From NCBI GenBank assembly GCA_022457065.1, contig JAJGBQ010000001.1, positions 7,874,001-7,938,000 of the forward strand: a stretch of DNA of 64,000 bases. The letters run 5' to 3'. The notes below the pieces were generated by a model. That model was given only the letters and a program-made list of their open reading frames with translations. It did not search any database and was not told the DNA's origin. Made by a program: the position numbers and the translations under genes. Positions 45,287 through 57,110 of the stretch are shown in pieces; the stretch's first letter is position 1, and each line of letters opens with the position of its first letter. Source of the DNA: Curvularia sp. ZM96 (lineage: Eukaryota > Ascomycota > Dothideomycetes > Pleosporales > Pleosporaceae).

Positions 45287-46524
45287 TCACGCTTCCGGCT
45301 CCCAAGGTTGTCCAATCGCCCTCCTGAATCCTCCTTCAAACATGTCAATCGTATCGTTCATCCCCATTCCGCTCGCAATTGCCAACTGCAGCATGATCCG
45401 CGCCTGGGTAGGATGTACGAACCCCGTTTTCGCATAGGTCGGTTCGCGTGCTGGACTCGAGGGTCCAAAGGGGCTCCTTGTACCAACCACAACCTGCAGT
45501 CCCTTTTCCAACGCCTCTGCTACTTCTTCCTGGCCGTTCGGTATACCGCCATTACCCGTCCCTGCAATGACGACGCCTTTTGCCCCATTGGCGTGCGCAT
45601 TGAGCAAAAGCCTTCCATCGAATTCCCGCGCCGCGTACAAAATATCCACTTTAGGCAGCCCAGGGAACGACGAATGTGCCGATACAGCGTCAATGTCGAA
45701 ATAATGCTTAAACAGCGGCTGGCTTGGTGAGTTATAAAAAACCGGCAAGCTGTTGATAAACAGTCCCAAATCACCCCCGGCATTCGCACCAAACGCATCC
45801 GGATTGGTCGAGTACAGCTTCGTCGCCCAGTACCCTGGAATAATTCGCGCATTGAAGGCTACCATTCCGCCTCGATTACGCGCGGCTGGACTTGCAGCCA
45901 GCATGACGGCGTCGAAGAAGTTCGCATCGCCTTCGTACGAAAGATGCGTAAACGGCCGCATGCTACCTGTTCCGACTATGGGCTTCTCGCAGTTGACCAG
46001 GCTGTCCATGAGGAAGGCGGTTTCCTCGAGAGAATTCGTGCCGTGCGTGAACACGGCGCCGACAATGTCACTGTCGGGCGAGCACAAGGCGTCGTGCGTG
46101 AAGCGCGTCATATTCATGACCAAGGCATCGTTTGTGCCAGTGGAGCCGTCATCTTCAGTAGTCCAATTTGACACGGCGAGTTGGGTGTGATTTAGTAGAT
46201 AAGGGTTTCGAGCAATGATGTCTTCTCCACTCTGGCTGAGCTGTCCGTATTGCGTGTCATCCAAGGCGCCGTAGATGGATCCTCCGGCTATGGTTCCCCC
46301 AGTGTAAAGAATGCTGCGAGTGCGTTAGATGGCAGTGTTGACAGTTACAGACTTAAGGTCACACACAGAACTTTGGGTAGACTGCTATTTCCACCAAGCC
46401 ATGTAAGACCGAGGCGCTCACTGGATGTAGTCGGCTGGCGAGATTGGATGGGCTCAGCTGTTGTTAGGACGCCACTCACGATGGCGCTGAGAGCAGCTAT
46501 AGAGGCTGGACTAAGAAACCGCAT
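45287..46524 (-). CDS. Secreted type II L-asparaginase
   Basis: Exons 46524-46367 and 46313-45287 (53-nt intron) give 394 residues. The first exon starts MRFLSPASIAALSAIVSG, a signal peptide, and reads into the first active-site motif PKVLILYTGGTIAGG across the junction. The second motif AVFTHGTNSLEETAFLMD holds the Thr/Lys-pair region of bacterial-type asparaginases. Asn-linked glycosylation sites (NMT, NDT) fit secretion. Family knowledge: periplasmic or extracellular asparaginase releases ammonia from asparagine, usually under nitrogen control. No GATA cluster was mapped. Confidence 0.93.
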
Positions 46525-47218
46525 TGTGTCCTACCAACCAAAGTCTCCTCGCACTCAGACGTTTTGGAAACCAGAACCAAGCTTTATACTTCTCTTGTCG
46601 TCTTCCCGCTACCTCTCTAGCTTGCATCCAAAGGTATACCGCTGCCGTACCGTTGGCGAACGAATAATCGCTGTCTTACAAGCATCAGAGATGACATCAT
46701 GCATATGACCGCTTGGCACCTTCTTAAAGACGGATAGTTTAGATGGTGATGCATGAGTCTATTGATAAAGGTCGTTATCGCATCGTCTCTAGACACGCGA
46801 AGTTCGACTGTCCTGCATGCAAGCCCCACATGCCAAGAGTGGGGATAACAAGGCTTCATCGGATGACTGCGCACCGCATTCTTTCGTTCTGGGAATGAAT
46901 TCATGTTTTGATAGCTGTGATAACGTTTATAGATAATATAGGTATTGTAGGCTTCCTAAGGAACGTGAATGCTTCCTAGCCTCGGTTGGCTCTTGAGGAC
47001 TTTGTTTAATCCGAATACCTCGATCATGGGGCAGACACCTATTGTACGTTATGAGAAGAATTTACCGCTCAATAAAATTGCCTTTATTATCGTGTTATCG
47101 GGTTTCTTCTCATTGTGTGTCAAGTTGATGCTACTCTGTATGCACAACTTGTAATTCTTATCTAGAATTTCTGACTTGACTAGATCCCATTGCCACATTT
47201 TCCGCTATCCGTCTCCTA
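46525..47218. other. Intergenic region, asparaginase promoter
   Basis: 694 bp between the asparaginase start and the antiporter stop (both minus strand). AT-rich in the middle. It should hold the asparaginase promoter; no specific site is claimed. Confidence 0.35.
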
Positions 47219-49098
47219 TTATATACCCCAAACACCAAGCACATCCCTTCCACTCCCTTCCTGCTGTCGGTTCCTCCGCTCCTCGAGTGCTTTCACTCTT
47301 CGGACTGCAACACCGACGCCCAGTGGACCAATGATAGTACAAAGAACAATGGCCCATGTCACTACTAGGAAGATATCGGATGAGTCGGTCGAAACATCTT
47401 CTGGTGAGGAGAAGATGCCCTTTGATTCCGCGACGCCAGAGATGAGAAACCCTATCTCGCCTCGCGCGCACATTGCAAGCGCAAGAATTATTGGAGGATG
47501 AAGGGAAACCGGTTTAGGTGGGCTTGGTGAACAATGCGCTGATGTATTCGATGGAGTTTCCCTCGAGCTACCAGGCCTGGGCTGGTTAACCTTTTGTGCA
47601 GTCGTGCTGGTCGACCACAAATGCGGAATGAATGGCAATTTCAATTTTGCCAGCAGTCGGCTTATGTTACTTTTGCCTGGCTCAATAGAAAACCTGACAA
47701 GCCATATTCCACAAGCAACTTTACCGAGTACCATGAGCGTTGTATAGACTAGACCTCGCCATACAATTGCGCCTCGGAACATCCGAGTGATTGGTATAGA
47801 GAAGCCAATAGATGCGAAGAATAGAGGCTGTAGTATTTTCGAAACTGCGGGGTGATAGTATCGATGATAGATTGCAGACCCAGACGTATCCTGACCAGAG
47901 CCACTCGGTGCATCCACAGGTTGTGTTTCGGTAAGCTCGTTAGTATTCACCTCAGTTTGGTTGTTTGGCGTAGCTTGGGTGGAGTTTCCAGCGCTGCTGG
48001 AGCCAGGCCCATCATTGGGCTGCTCTTGTGAAAGGCCAATAGGCGTGTTACTCTTTTCACCCGCAGTCGGAGTCTCAGGAGAGGTCCCCTTGGCAACTGG
48101 ATGCGGAACTTCAGAGTCCCACCAACTAATGCTTGCGCCTGCAATATACGCCGCGAACAGATTCGAAGTCCCAGCATACGTCGCGGCGGCGACCAAACCA
48201 ACCAAAAGCACGGTGTGCAGTAAGAACGCTGTCTGTGGCTTACCCAGAAGACTATCCAGTGACTTGTTTGGATGCGCTTCTCGATATCGGTTGATGCATA
48301 ACGTAATCGGCTTTGCAACGTACAAGCAGGCCACTGGTACAACCAGTGCGAATGCCACGGAAACCAGAATAGGGCGCACAACGACAGCCCAACTGAAGCT
48401 AGTGCCACCCAGGTTGGAAATTACTTGGACCATGACGAGTCCCACAACATCGTCCATCATGGCTGCGCTCGTCAATACGACGCCCAGACGGGAAGCAGAA
48501 AGACCGCTGGATGCTAGCACAGTGAACGTCGTGCCAAGACTAGTCGAGCATAGCGCTGCTCCTGCAGCAAAAGCTTGCAATGGCGTCGCATGGAGGAGTC
48601 CTTGCAGGGCGTATGACAGACCTATCGGGAGAGCGATTCCTGTAACCGCAACGCCAGACGAGAGAAGCAGATTAGCTTTTAGGGATTGAAATGATGTCGA
48701 AAGACCACCTGCGGAATCAAGTTAGTATGTATGAGGTTTTCTTTGTGGCAGCTCTGTGATGTGGCATATGTTCGACACTCGTCAATCGTACTTCTTTTCA
48801 ACACAACGGGGTAAAGCAAAAATGTGTAATGCAAACCTTCGAACACGAGTAGTATCAAGCCAAGATAGCCTAATTGTACAATGGCTTCTTCCGTACTCTT
48901 CGACAACAACTTTGCGCCTGGAGTACCCCACGCGATACCGACTAAAACTTGGCCAAGTAGTCCACAATAAAGCACTTTATCAAGTACGGCGTTAATGATG
49001 TTGAGTAAAAGTAAGAAGGAGGCTTGAACAAGGATTGTGATAATGTCTGGCTCATGATAAGGCAAGGATGGCGCATTTTCAGAATAACTGACGTCCAT
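47219..49098 (-). CDS. Cation/proton antiporter (Na+/H+ exchanger domain, PF00999-type)
   Basis: Exons 49098-48837 and 48708-47219 (128-nt intron, phase 1) give 583 residues. About twelve hydrophobic segments are visible. LLGQVLVGIAWGTPGA and LGYLGLILLVFEGGLSTSF are the opening helices of the exchanger domain. LTSAAMMDDVVGLVM carries the two adjacent Asp typical of electrogenic CPA2-type antiporters. A cytosolic Ser/Thr/Asn-rich loop lies at about residues 305-360. MCARGEIGFLISGVAES is a late membrane helix. The first in-frame ATG is at 49098. The ion (Na+ or K+) and the membrane are unknown. Confidence 0.9.
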
Positions 49099-49754
49099 GA
49101 TAACACACGATATGCAAATAGGCACATATGTCAAGGTGTCCGTCACAACATAAGCGTGCCTTGCTAGATACCTGGAGTTGTATCTTCATGTGGTCGTTCG
49201 GACCTCCCAGCGTACACAGCTCACGCCTAGTCGGAAATTTGCATGAGAACTAGAGCCTTGGCGTGCACGTGATGATGAACCATATCAGCAGAGTACATCT
49301 AAGCTAGCGAGCTGTTACAATGCTACTTGGCTTAGAGGGGGTAGACAGAGATTCCAGAGGTATTCTCACGTAGTTGTATTCACGTTTCGTTCGATACCAA
49401 CTACTGCAGGACGAAATGTTGGGACATGAGTTAGAGCATAGCTTGCCGAAGGATTATGCAATCAGAGTAACTAACGTCAGAGTAGTGCGGTGCCCTTTGG
49501 CGATTCTAGTCACCATGGGCCAATCCGCAAGGCCTCTACGATTGTTATTGTGAAAGGAAAGTCTGATTGCGGGTTTGGTAAGAAAGAGGGACTACCTTGT
49601 TAAAATAGCCTAACGTATCAAACATCGCGAATTCATGCTATGAACAATGGAAGCTTCAAATCACCCAGAAGAACACCCAGTAAAACATTGTGAAATTCCA
49701 GAGAAACGCCATCCAACGCCCCAAAAATGCCGTAGATAGAGAGAAGAGAAGAGC
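49099..49754. other. Intergenic region, antiporter promoter
   Basis: 656 bp upstream of the antiporter start and downstream of the small unknown gene. Nothing coding or repeated is evident. Confidence 0.35.
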
Positions 49755-50318
49755 CTAATTCCACCCTACTATGCCCTGGGCAAGCATTTCCCTCGCCGCC
49801 GTGACGACCGAGACTCTCCTCCCAATAATGCCCGTGTCGCCAACGCCAAGGTCTAATTTACGCTCCAAGGCCCAGCTACGTGCATGTCGTTGTATTGCGA
49901 ATGAGCAAAGCGCAGTGGTATCTTGTGAAGATGACGTGGAAGGCGGAGAAGAGAGATCGCCGTCGCGACTGCATTTGTTAGTTTTGTGCTTATGTTGAGG
50001 ATGTGGATGTGGACGATTAAACAGGTGTAGGTGAAAGACTACAGGGAAAACTCACTGTATCACGATATAACCTTCTTGTTGCTTTAATTGCTCGTGTAGA
50101 CCTTGTACTTCGACATTTGTGCCTGATGTTTTGGAGAGTGAGTTTGTAAAGAAGACAAGGATTTCGCTGGGTTCTTGTTGTTGGTCTTCGCCGTCCGATG
50201 AATTGCAAGAGCTAGAAGAGATGGAAGACGAAGAGGGCGTGCGTTGGAGGTGATGAATGGGGTGCAGAACAGCGATGGAGCCGCCTTGGGTGGTGCGAGT
50301 AGATGCGCCGTTACACAT
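49755..50318 (-). CDS. Small protein of unknown function
   Basis: Exon 50318-50056 and exon 49968-49755 join in phase 2 across an 87-nt GT-AG intron to 158 residues. The N-terminal third has a Ser-rich stretch (SSSSISSSSCNSS), then EILVFFTNSLSKTSGTNVEV and GLHEQLKQQEGYIVIH. The second exon encodes RHARSWALERKLDLGVG and ends GRRVSVVTAAREMLAQGIVG, a pattern that looks conserved rather than random. No domain is recognised. Without the splice the first exon would end four bases into the intron sequence. It lies downstream of the Mn-SOD gene on the same strand. Confidence 0.6.
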
Positions 50319-50672
50319 GTTGGTCGTGTGAATGCTGCGACTAAGAAGATAATGCGAGAGTTGGCAAAATGCTAAAATGTTATTTCAAAGACGAGAGATA
50401 AGGAGAGAACAGGAATATTTGATGTTCTTGAAGTCTAACGGTTCAGCGTGTCATCATTTACGCGTCGTGCTCCTTGTTTCAGACGTTGAGGGTGAATGAG
50501 TGTCTTTGAGCAAGTTGTTCGGGAGTACCCGATTGGACCGAGCATCCACCACGGTGCTCTGCGCCCCATGTTGCACATCGGGATCGGACAGTGAGCTATG
50601 CACGTCAATCATTCATTCATACGTAGACTCTACAACACCCGATCCGCTCGTTATTGGATCAAAGCTGAAAAT
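50319..50672. other. Intergenic region, Mn-SOD 3' end to small unknown gene
   Basis: 354 bp holding the promoter of the small unknown gene and the SOD 3' end. No other feature. Confidence 0.35.
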
Positions 50673-51545
50673 TCAAATAGACGCTTTGAGCACGCTGAAT
50701 GCATCGGCGCGCGATCCCAAGTACCGTTCCTCGGCCGTCTTCCAGTTGATCACATTCCAGATGTTCTGCACATAGGCGGCCTTGCCGTTCTGGTACTGCA
50801 GATAGTACGCATGCTCCCACTTTGTAAAGTCAGTAACATTCACATACTTATTGGCATTCAAATGTAATGTGACATACCATGTCGACACCGAAGATGGGAG
50901 TCTCGCCCTTGCCAACAACTGGATCCTGGTCCTTGGTAGTCACAATGGACAGTCTCTGCTCCTTGCCGACTTCGGTCTTGACAAGCCAGCCCCAGCCACT
51001 GCCCTGAATGCCCAGCAGTGCAGCGTTGAAAGCTTCCTTGAACTTGTCTTCGTCGCCCCAGGTTGCCTTGATGCGCTTGATGAGCTCGGGAGCAGCAGCG
51101 CTCTTGGCCTCGCTCGAACTGGCTGGGGCTAGGTTCTGCCAGAAGAGTGAGTGATTAATGTGACCTCCGGCGTTGAATTTGATGCCCTGCTGCACTGAGA
51201 CTTGTGAAGGGATGTCGAGTGCCGATACTGCTTCAGCTTGAGTCTTGAGCAGAGCATTCAGGTTGGTAATGTACGTTTGATGGTGCTTGCTGTGATGCAG
51301 CTCCATGATCTGAGCCGAGATGTGCGGCTCCAATGCCTGGGAAACGATAAGTATGACACGTGTGGGGCAAAGTGATGGCCAATGGCAATACTGACATCGT
51401 ATGCATATGGGAGTGGTGGAAGCGTGTACTGTGTGGTAGACATTGGGCCGAATTCAAAAGGCTGTTGATCCGAAGCAAGGACTGGAGAGACAGAGGGGAG
51501 GAAGAGAAGAAAGCTCGACAGCATCAAGGTCAACGTGCCCCGCAT
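50673..51545 (-). CDS. Manganese superoxide dismutase with alternative N termini
   Basis: Exons 51545-51396, 51336-50878 and 50819-50673 encode 251 residues from the first ATG. Metal ligands of the Fe/Mn-SOD family are all there: ELHHSKHHQTY, GGHINHSLFW, FGVDMWEHAYYLQY. Met 35 (51443) starts STTQYTLPPLPYAYDALEPH, the usual beginning of fungal Mn-SODs. The 34 extra residues, MRGTLTLMLSSFLLFLPSVS then PVLA, are a good signal peptide and not a mitochondrial presequence. The gene may therefore yield a cytosolic form (217 residues) and a secreted form. Family knowledge: converts superoxide to peroxide and oxygen. Confidence 0.93.
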
Positions 51546-52103
51546 TGTGTTTGCCGCTCACGCAATCGAAGGCCCAGAAGACGCGCAAGTTTGTCAGACA
51601 CTGGTCGTCTCCAACAGGGTGCTCTAAGGGTGCCCTGCCTAATCCGGAGAAACTGCCTCAATTGAGCGCGAATGTACTTGGCGCTCCGGAACGACCCTGG
51701 GGTCTTGGTTCTTGAATACAAGTTGGGAAGCAAATGATTCTTTCCAGAAATTGAAGACGGGCTGGTGTGCTATTTGATTGTGAATCGAAAAGGATTGGAT
51801 AGGGTTACCGTGAGGAGACGACTCCGGGGTGACGAAAAACAGGGCGTGAGAGATAATAGGAATCAAGGATTGAACAAGAACGGCAGACTATATATTCCGG
51901 GCAACTGAGGCAGGGCTTCAGTGGTGCTGAGCGAAATGTCTCCCTTGTTGTGTGTCCTTTGGATGTAAGCTCGGTGTCAGCGCGGGGAGCTTCCGCCCAT
52001 ACTCGAGGCACAACAATCTAATCTGATTTGGATTAGCGCCAGGCAATGCACTGCAAGGCCACATCCATTGAAGCTCGTCATTTTTCATCCCTTGCATATG
52101 CTA
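51546..52103. other. Intergenic region, Mn-SOD promoter
   Basis: 558 bp upstream of Mn-SOD and downstream of the LaeA-like gene (same strand). No specific element is claimed. Confidence 0.35.
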
Positions 52104-53302
52104 TTACTGAGGCTTCTGCCCATATGTAATGTGAAACTGAACATAGGTATGAACAGATGGGTCCCGCACCTCCCGCTTCGCCAACGCAAGAATAATTTGT
52201 AAATCCTCCGCCTTTCCTCCCAACACCTGCGTATACCCCCGGAGCATGTACGCCTCAAACCCGCCTTCGAGAATCATAATCTGCTCCAACTTACCAACTG
52301 TCCGGAGTCTTTTCGACCGTGGCCATGTGCCCATAGGCAACTTGAAGACCTCGTCTTGGACATTAATGAAGCCCGCTTCTTTCATCTGAGCATTCCAACT
52401 TCGCGGCGCATCAAGCGGCGCACCCATCTTCTCGGCGATCTCAAAGTATAGACGCGCCGATTCTAGGTACCCGCTATTCTCCGGTATGCTGTTGTCGTCG
52501 CTGAGGGCGCCGGGGATGGTACTGGCGAGCTGGATCCAACCGCCTGGCTTGAGGTGTCTGTAAGCTTGCGCAATCAGCCGGGGCCAGTCGCGGATCGCAG
52601 TCATCAGATCACGGCCATGTATAAAGTCAAAGTGTGCGGCACGATACGGCCAATCTTCTTCGACGTCGTCAATCTCAAAAATGCAGTTTGGCGGGACAAA
52701 GGCTGGCTGTGTGGCTGCAATATCCACGCCCAACACCTCGGTGTTGGGGTACTTGTCCGCCATGTCTATCGCCCAGATGCCGGTTCCAGTACCCAAGTCG
52801 AGCACGCGGCAGTTTGCATCTTCAAATGTAGATTCTGGGATGGGCGCGACAAACAGGCGGTCGCGCAGCAACAGCGTGTACTTGTGATGTTGCAAATCGT
52901 TGCGATCCAGCTCTTTTTCGTCGATTGGCATGCCATACTCATGCTTGCCGTAACTGGGATAGAGACGGCCTTCGATTTCTACGCCGCGGCGGACTTCTGA
53001 GAGGATGGACGACAGGAACGAGGATGCGTCAGAGTCTGCATAGCTGCGCACTCAGTGTTAACAATGCGACGCGGCGTGGTTCTCTCCGCGACAATTTACC
53101 CTTCATCTGTCGACGCCTCGCTCGTGTCATCCTGGGCGACGAGGGCATGGCTGCCGCTGTTCTCCTGGTCAAACTCAGACGACGAGCCTGCATCGATGCC
53201 AGAATCTATAGCCGCAGATGGCGCCGAGGTAGAGGCGCGCACGGCATCCGCGGGTGGAGGCGGCATTTGCGCCTCGAGATCGTGAGGGGGATGTGTCGAC
53301 AT
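52104..53302 (-). CDS. LaeA-like SAM-dependent methyltransferase
   Basis: Exons 53302-53100 and 53043-52104 (56-nt intron, phase 2) give 380 residues. The first exon is a disordered Pro/Ser/Ala-rich N terminus. The second has the order seen in LaeA-like proteins: EIEGRLYPSYGKHEYGMPID, DLQHHKYTLLLRDRLFVAPI, motif I CRVLDLGTGTGIWAID, EVLGVDIAATQP, and the post-motif FDFIHGRDL and YRHLKPGGWIQL. Family knowledge: LaeA relatives influence secondary metabolism and development, but the family is large and many members have unknown roles. It is divergent from an O-methyltransferase gene. Confidence 0.88.
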
Positions 53303-53647
53303 GGTTCCAACAGCGGGCTACCGTCGAAAGAGGCAGTCTGGAGGACAAAAAACGGGTCGAGCAGGGTTCAGCCTTGTGGCTGGTGGAGAGGCTGGAATGT
53401 GCGACAACGCGGTAGCGGCAGTGAAGCGTGCGAGGAGGCCATGGTGGTAAAAGTCGCCCAGGATCATGACGACGGTGCTGCATTCTCGCATTCCCCTGCA
53501 TCCCGCTATGCCGCCCTCTCGGTCCACATTCGTCCGCGTCTGAGGGGCCAGCTAGAGACCCGACCCCGAGCACTCGTTGCACACTGTGAACGGGCGTTCT
53601 CTCCTTTCCACTAATCGTAATCCACTGCACTGTGTCCAAACTTTATC
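53303..53647. promoter_or_regulatory. Divergent promoter, LaeA-like / O-methyltransferase
   Basis: 345 bp between divergent starts, GC-rich. The two methyltransferase genes could be co-regulated from here. No palindromic zinc-cluster site was firmly identified. Confidence 0.4.
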
Positions 53648-54907
53648 ATGGCCGCCGATCCCACGCCCACCAAGGCCGCGCTGACGCTCCTCGATAGCGT
53701 CGCCACCCTCAGCAATGCTTTCAAGAACGGAAACCCTGGCGCGAGGGAAGGTCTGCTCGACGCCTGCAGGAGCCTCATTGCTGAAATAAGCCACCCCTCG
53801 GAGAACATGCTCGAGCTGCTATGGGCGCAGCCCGCCAATCTGAACGTCCTGTGGATGGCAGCCGAAGTGAAATTGTTCCAGGCCATGCAGGGCGTTCCCG
53901 AGACCGGCGCTACCATTGAGCAAATCGCAGCAAAGTGCGACAAGGAAGTAGACCCGGTGATTGTTGGCCGTATGCTGCGCCATCTCGCTGCTGTCCATAT
54001 CGTGCGTGAGACAGGCCCGAGCACGTTTGCCAATACGCCCACTTCGTCTGCATTTGCCGAGCCCTCGTACCAGGACTCGATACTCTACATTGGCGAGAAC
54101 TTCAACCCTGTGCATAATGCCTCCAAGCCGTACTTTGAAGAGCATGGCTGGAAATGCCCTGATTCGGGCCTGGACGCCCCGTTCCAGCATCAGTACAACT
54201 GCAAGGGCCATCATTACTTTGAGTATTTTGAGCAGAACCCTGAAATGGGACGCCGTTTTGCCAGCATGATGAACTCTTGGAGTAAAGGCCGACCCCGTTG
54301 GTTCGAAAAGAGTTACTACCCTGTCGAGGAGCGGCTGATCCAGGGGGCCAACAAGGACGCGACCTTCTTAGTCGATGTGGGCGGCGGCTCAGGACACGAT
54401 ATTGAAGGGTTGAGAGTAGCGTTCGAGGGGAAGCTGCCTGGCCCATTGGTATTACAAGATCGTCCCGAGATCGTCCAACTTGCGAAACTTGGCCCGGGTG
54501 CAGACAAGATGGGCCACGATTTCATGACTGAGCAACCGGTAAAAGGTGCCCGAGCATACTACCTGCATTCCATCATCCAGGACTGGAACGACCAGGTCTG
54601 CACAGATATAATGAAAGCCATCGTTCCAGCAATGACTAGAGGATATTCGAAGGTCCTTGTCAACGACTATGTGGTACCCAGTCAGGGCGCGCATTGGTCA
54701 CAAAGTAAGTCATCTTTCTCCCTGAGTGCATCGTTGATCTAACAAAGCAAAGCCGCTCTCGATTGGGAGCTTATGAATTGTCTCGGAGCGCGACACCGCA
54801 CTGAGGAGGAACATCGGAAGATGTATGAAGGTGCGGGCTTGAAGATAACGGGAATATGGCGGCATCCAAACAGCCTTGACTCGCTGATTGAGCTCGAGCT
54901 GGCCTGA
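53648..54907 (+). CDS. Class II small-molecule O-methyltransferase (COMT-like)
   Basis: Exons 53648-54704 and 54753-54907 (48-nt intron, phase 1) give 403 residues. The layout is that of fungal secondary-metabolite O-methyltransferases: an N-terminal dimerisation helix region, a winged-helix part (EQIAAKCDKEVDPVIVGRML then RHLAAVHIV), motif I FLVDVGGGSGHDI, LVLQDRPEIV, AYYLHSIIQDWND with the catalytic-His region, and the C-terminal LDWELMNCLGARHRTEEEH. The catalytic His sits in LHSIIQDW. The substrate is unknown; no polyketide or peptide synthase is in the window. Reading through the intron would truncate the protein before the last helix. Confidence 0.9.
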
Positions 54908-54995
54908 ATCAGCGGTCTCTTGATTTCTGTTCTCAGCACCCTTCTCATGCACCATCGAGTGACATGGTGTTCTACGGGCCAGTTCCCTTAATTGT

Positions 54996-57110
54996 CTACA
55001 CTATCTCGATTTCTTGCTCTTTCAACGCACCTGAGAAGAGGTACGCGCGCATCGAACTCAGCTCCTTGTTGGTGGTGGCTTTGGTGCTTCCAGTGACGTC
55101 CGAAACTTCAATATAAGTACCAGTTCTCCTAAATCGATTCTGCGACCCTTCAACTGGTGTCAACACCAAGCCGTGATCCCACATCGTGTCGTTATTTTTC
55201 GACTGAGCCGGGCTTGTATCTTTAGGTCTGCGATGCTCTCGCCTGACCAAGAAGCAGAAGAGGTTTGCTCTCTCATTGACTGTGTCAGGATAGTATTCTA
55301 CGACATCTCGGCGAGCTTCTGAATCTTTGACGTCGAAGGGATCTAGTCGGTTGGTGAACCGATTTCCGGACCGCAGCTTGGCAAGACGACGAACACAGCG
55401 CGCTAGATACCCGCGTAGACGGAAACTAGATCCTGGCTCGCTTCCAATACTGCATTTCAGTGGCATAAAGCCTGTGATGCGAGGTAGAGAAACTACTGTT
55501 GCAGAGAAAGCGTTAACGAGATGATGTTCATCACCTGTTTCACCTCTATGCAATGTGTTTGCACCGTAGATCTGAGCATCTTGTAGACTGGCCCAAGCCC
55601 ATGAAGGTGCGAGATCATTTCTCACCACGTCTCCGTCCACTCTGACATCGTGAAACCACAGAATCTCATCCAGAAAGAGTTCTATCCAAAGACCAAATGA
55701 AGCAGTCATTTTGAATTTGTCCTGAAACACGGAAGCGATACCAGCCAAAGCAACCAGCTTGTCGGACTGATGCGTCAATTGCGTCGCGGTGTATCTGTAC
55801 ACCACGTCTCCCCACAGTTCACGCAGCCTGTAGCTAGTCTCCGGTTCGGTCCGATCCGCACCCAGGGACAAGAGCTCCGTGAATTTACTCTTGCGCGATG
55901 GATCGGGCCCGCTGTCAAAATGCCCTTGGGCCATGTCGTCCTCATGCTCGCATACAACACACCGTCTGCATTCCCAGTGTATGCCTTTGGTTCCGTAGTA
56001 GATGGATCTCGGCGAGAGAAATTGCTCCTGGAAACACCAGCCACGGCTGTCTAGCGCAAAGGTCCCAGGTACATCCCACTCGGATTCGCAGTAGGAATTT
56101 CCTTCAATGTAACTGCGGTACCGCTCACTGTGCTGTTCTTCACGGAGCTGGCAATCAACCCATGCTAGCGGGTTGCGATGGACTAAGAACGGCTGTGATG
56201 TGTCTTTGGAGGCTGCGGCCGTGATGGTGAACAGTGCATTTGCGTAAACACTTTCCATTCTCAAGGCTTCTTGCTGGAAGTCGCCGTCGGGGCCTTGGAT
56301 GATGCACATGGCGTCGATCCACAGGTAGCGAACTGACATGGCTCGGCAGACAGTGGCAGCATCTTGCGCGACCTTTGAGAGAGACCCAAAAGGTATGTTA
56401 TGCTCAAAAGCAGAGTAGTTGTCTGGTAGCAACATGAGCTGGGGTATCAGACCCCAGCAGTAGCTTAACGCTACATAAGGTGCTCCACCAGTCCTACTAC
56501 CATCAACGAGTTTAACATCTTGCGTGCCATCTCTTCCAACGTCAAGTAACCTTGTAGGTGCATGCCGCTCAAAACCAGCGCGGCATTCGGGATGTTCACG
56601 AGTACAGATGTCAAGCCACCTCTTTACCATGTCGAAGCTTTCCTGCGAACCCGTGAAGCTCGTCAGCATCTCGGGCGGGACGTCCTGCTTGCGCCAGCCC
56701 TTCTTGAAATAGTTCAACGACGCCTTCGACACCACATTCAGCGTCTCGTCATCGCGGGTGTAGCCCAGAAGAACATCAAAAGCTTGCCAGGAATCCGTAG
56801 AGCCCATGGGTGCATTCTTCATAATGGAAGCAAGGACCTTGTGCCTCTTGTCTCGGGCCGTTCCGGATTTCTCCAGGGCCGTATTGATGTCGCTTGCTTT
56901 CTGGCTCTGCATCATCCAACCTGCGAATATAGAGCACATGTGGCATCGTTGCTGCAGTGTGCCGCGGAGAAGCGCATCCAGGTCCGGATAGTGGAACAAC
57001 AAACGATCACGTTCAAGGCTTTGCGCAAAGGATGGACGTAGTCTCGCTATCACCTTTTCACACCATTCGCAGAGTGTGTGGGGCACTGCGATCGTATTGC
57101 TGTGTTGCAT
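54996..57110 (-). CDS. HET-domain protein (second)
   Basis: A single exon of 704 residues. An N-terminal Cys-rich segment (CEWCEKVIARLRPS; QQRCHMCSIFAGW) precedes the HET domain at about residues 210-360: YVALSYCWGLIPQL, YLWIDAMCIIQGPDGDFQQE, ANALFTITAAASKDTSQPFL. SRGWCFQEQFLSPRSIYYG follows, a conserved post-HET block. Cys/His pairs (HWECRRCVVCEHED) occur around residue 395. It belongs to the large tandem-Cys type of HET genes common in Pleosporales. Its stop lies only 88 bp from the convergent O-methyltransferase stop. Family knowledge: incompatibility or regulated cell death. Its partner is unknown. Confidence 0.9.
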   Translation of the reverse strand: MQHSNTIAVPHTLCEWCEKVIARLRPSFAQSLERDRLLFHYPDLDALLRGTLQQRCHMCSIFAGWMMQSQKASDINTALEKSGTARDKRHKVLASIMKNAPMGSTDSWQAFDVLLGYTRDDETLNVVSKASLNYFKKGWRKQDVPPEMLTSFTGSQESFDMVKRWLDICTREHPECRAGFERHAPTRLLDVGRDGTQDVKLVDGSRTGGAPYVALSYCWGLIPQLMLLPDNYSAFEHNIPFGSLSKVAQDAATVCRAMSVRYLWIDAMCIIQGPDGDFQQEALRMESVYANALFTITAAASKDTSQPFLVHRNPLAWVDCQLREEQHSERYRSYIEGNSYCESEWDVPGTFALDSRGWCFQEQFLSPRSIYYGTKGIHWECRRCVVCEHEDDMAQGHFDSGPDPSRKSKFTELLSLGADRTEPETSYRLRELWGDVVYRYTATQLTHQSDKLVALAGIASVFQDKFKMTASFGLWIELFLDEILWFHDVRVDGDVVRNDLAPSWAWASLQDAQIYGANTLHRGETGDEHHLVNAFSATVVSLPRITGFMPLKCSIGSEPGSSFRLRGYLARCVRRLAKLRSGNRFTNRLDPFDVKDSEARRDVVEYYPDTVNERANLFCFLVRREHRRPKDTSPAQSKNNDTMWDHGLVLTPVEGSQNRFRRTGTYIEVSDVTGSTKATTNKELSSMRAYLFSGALKEQEIEIV

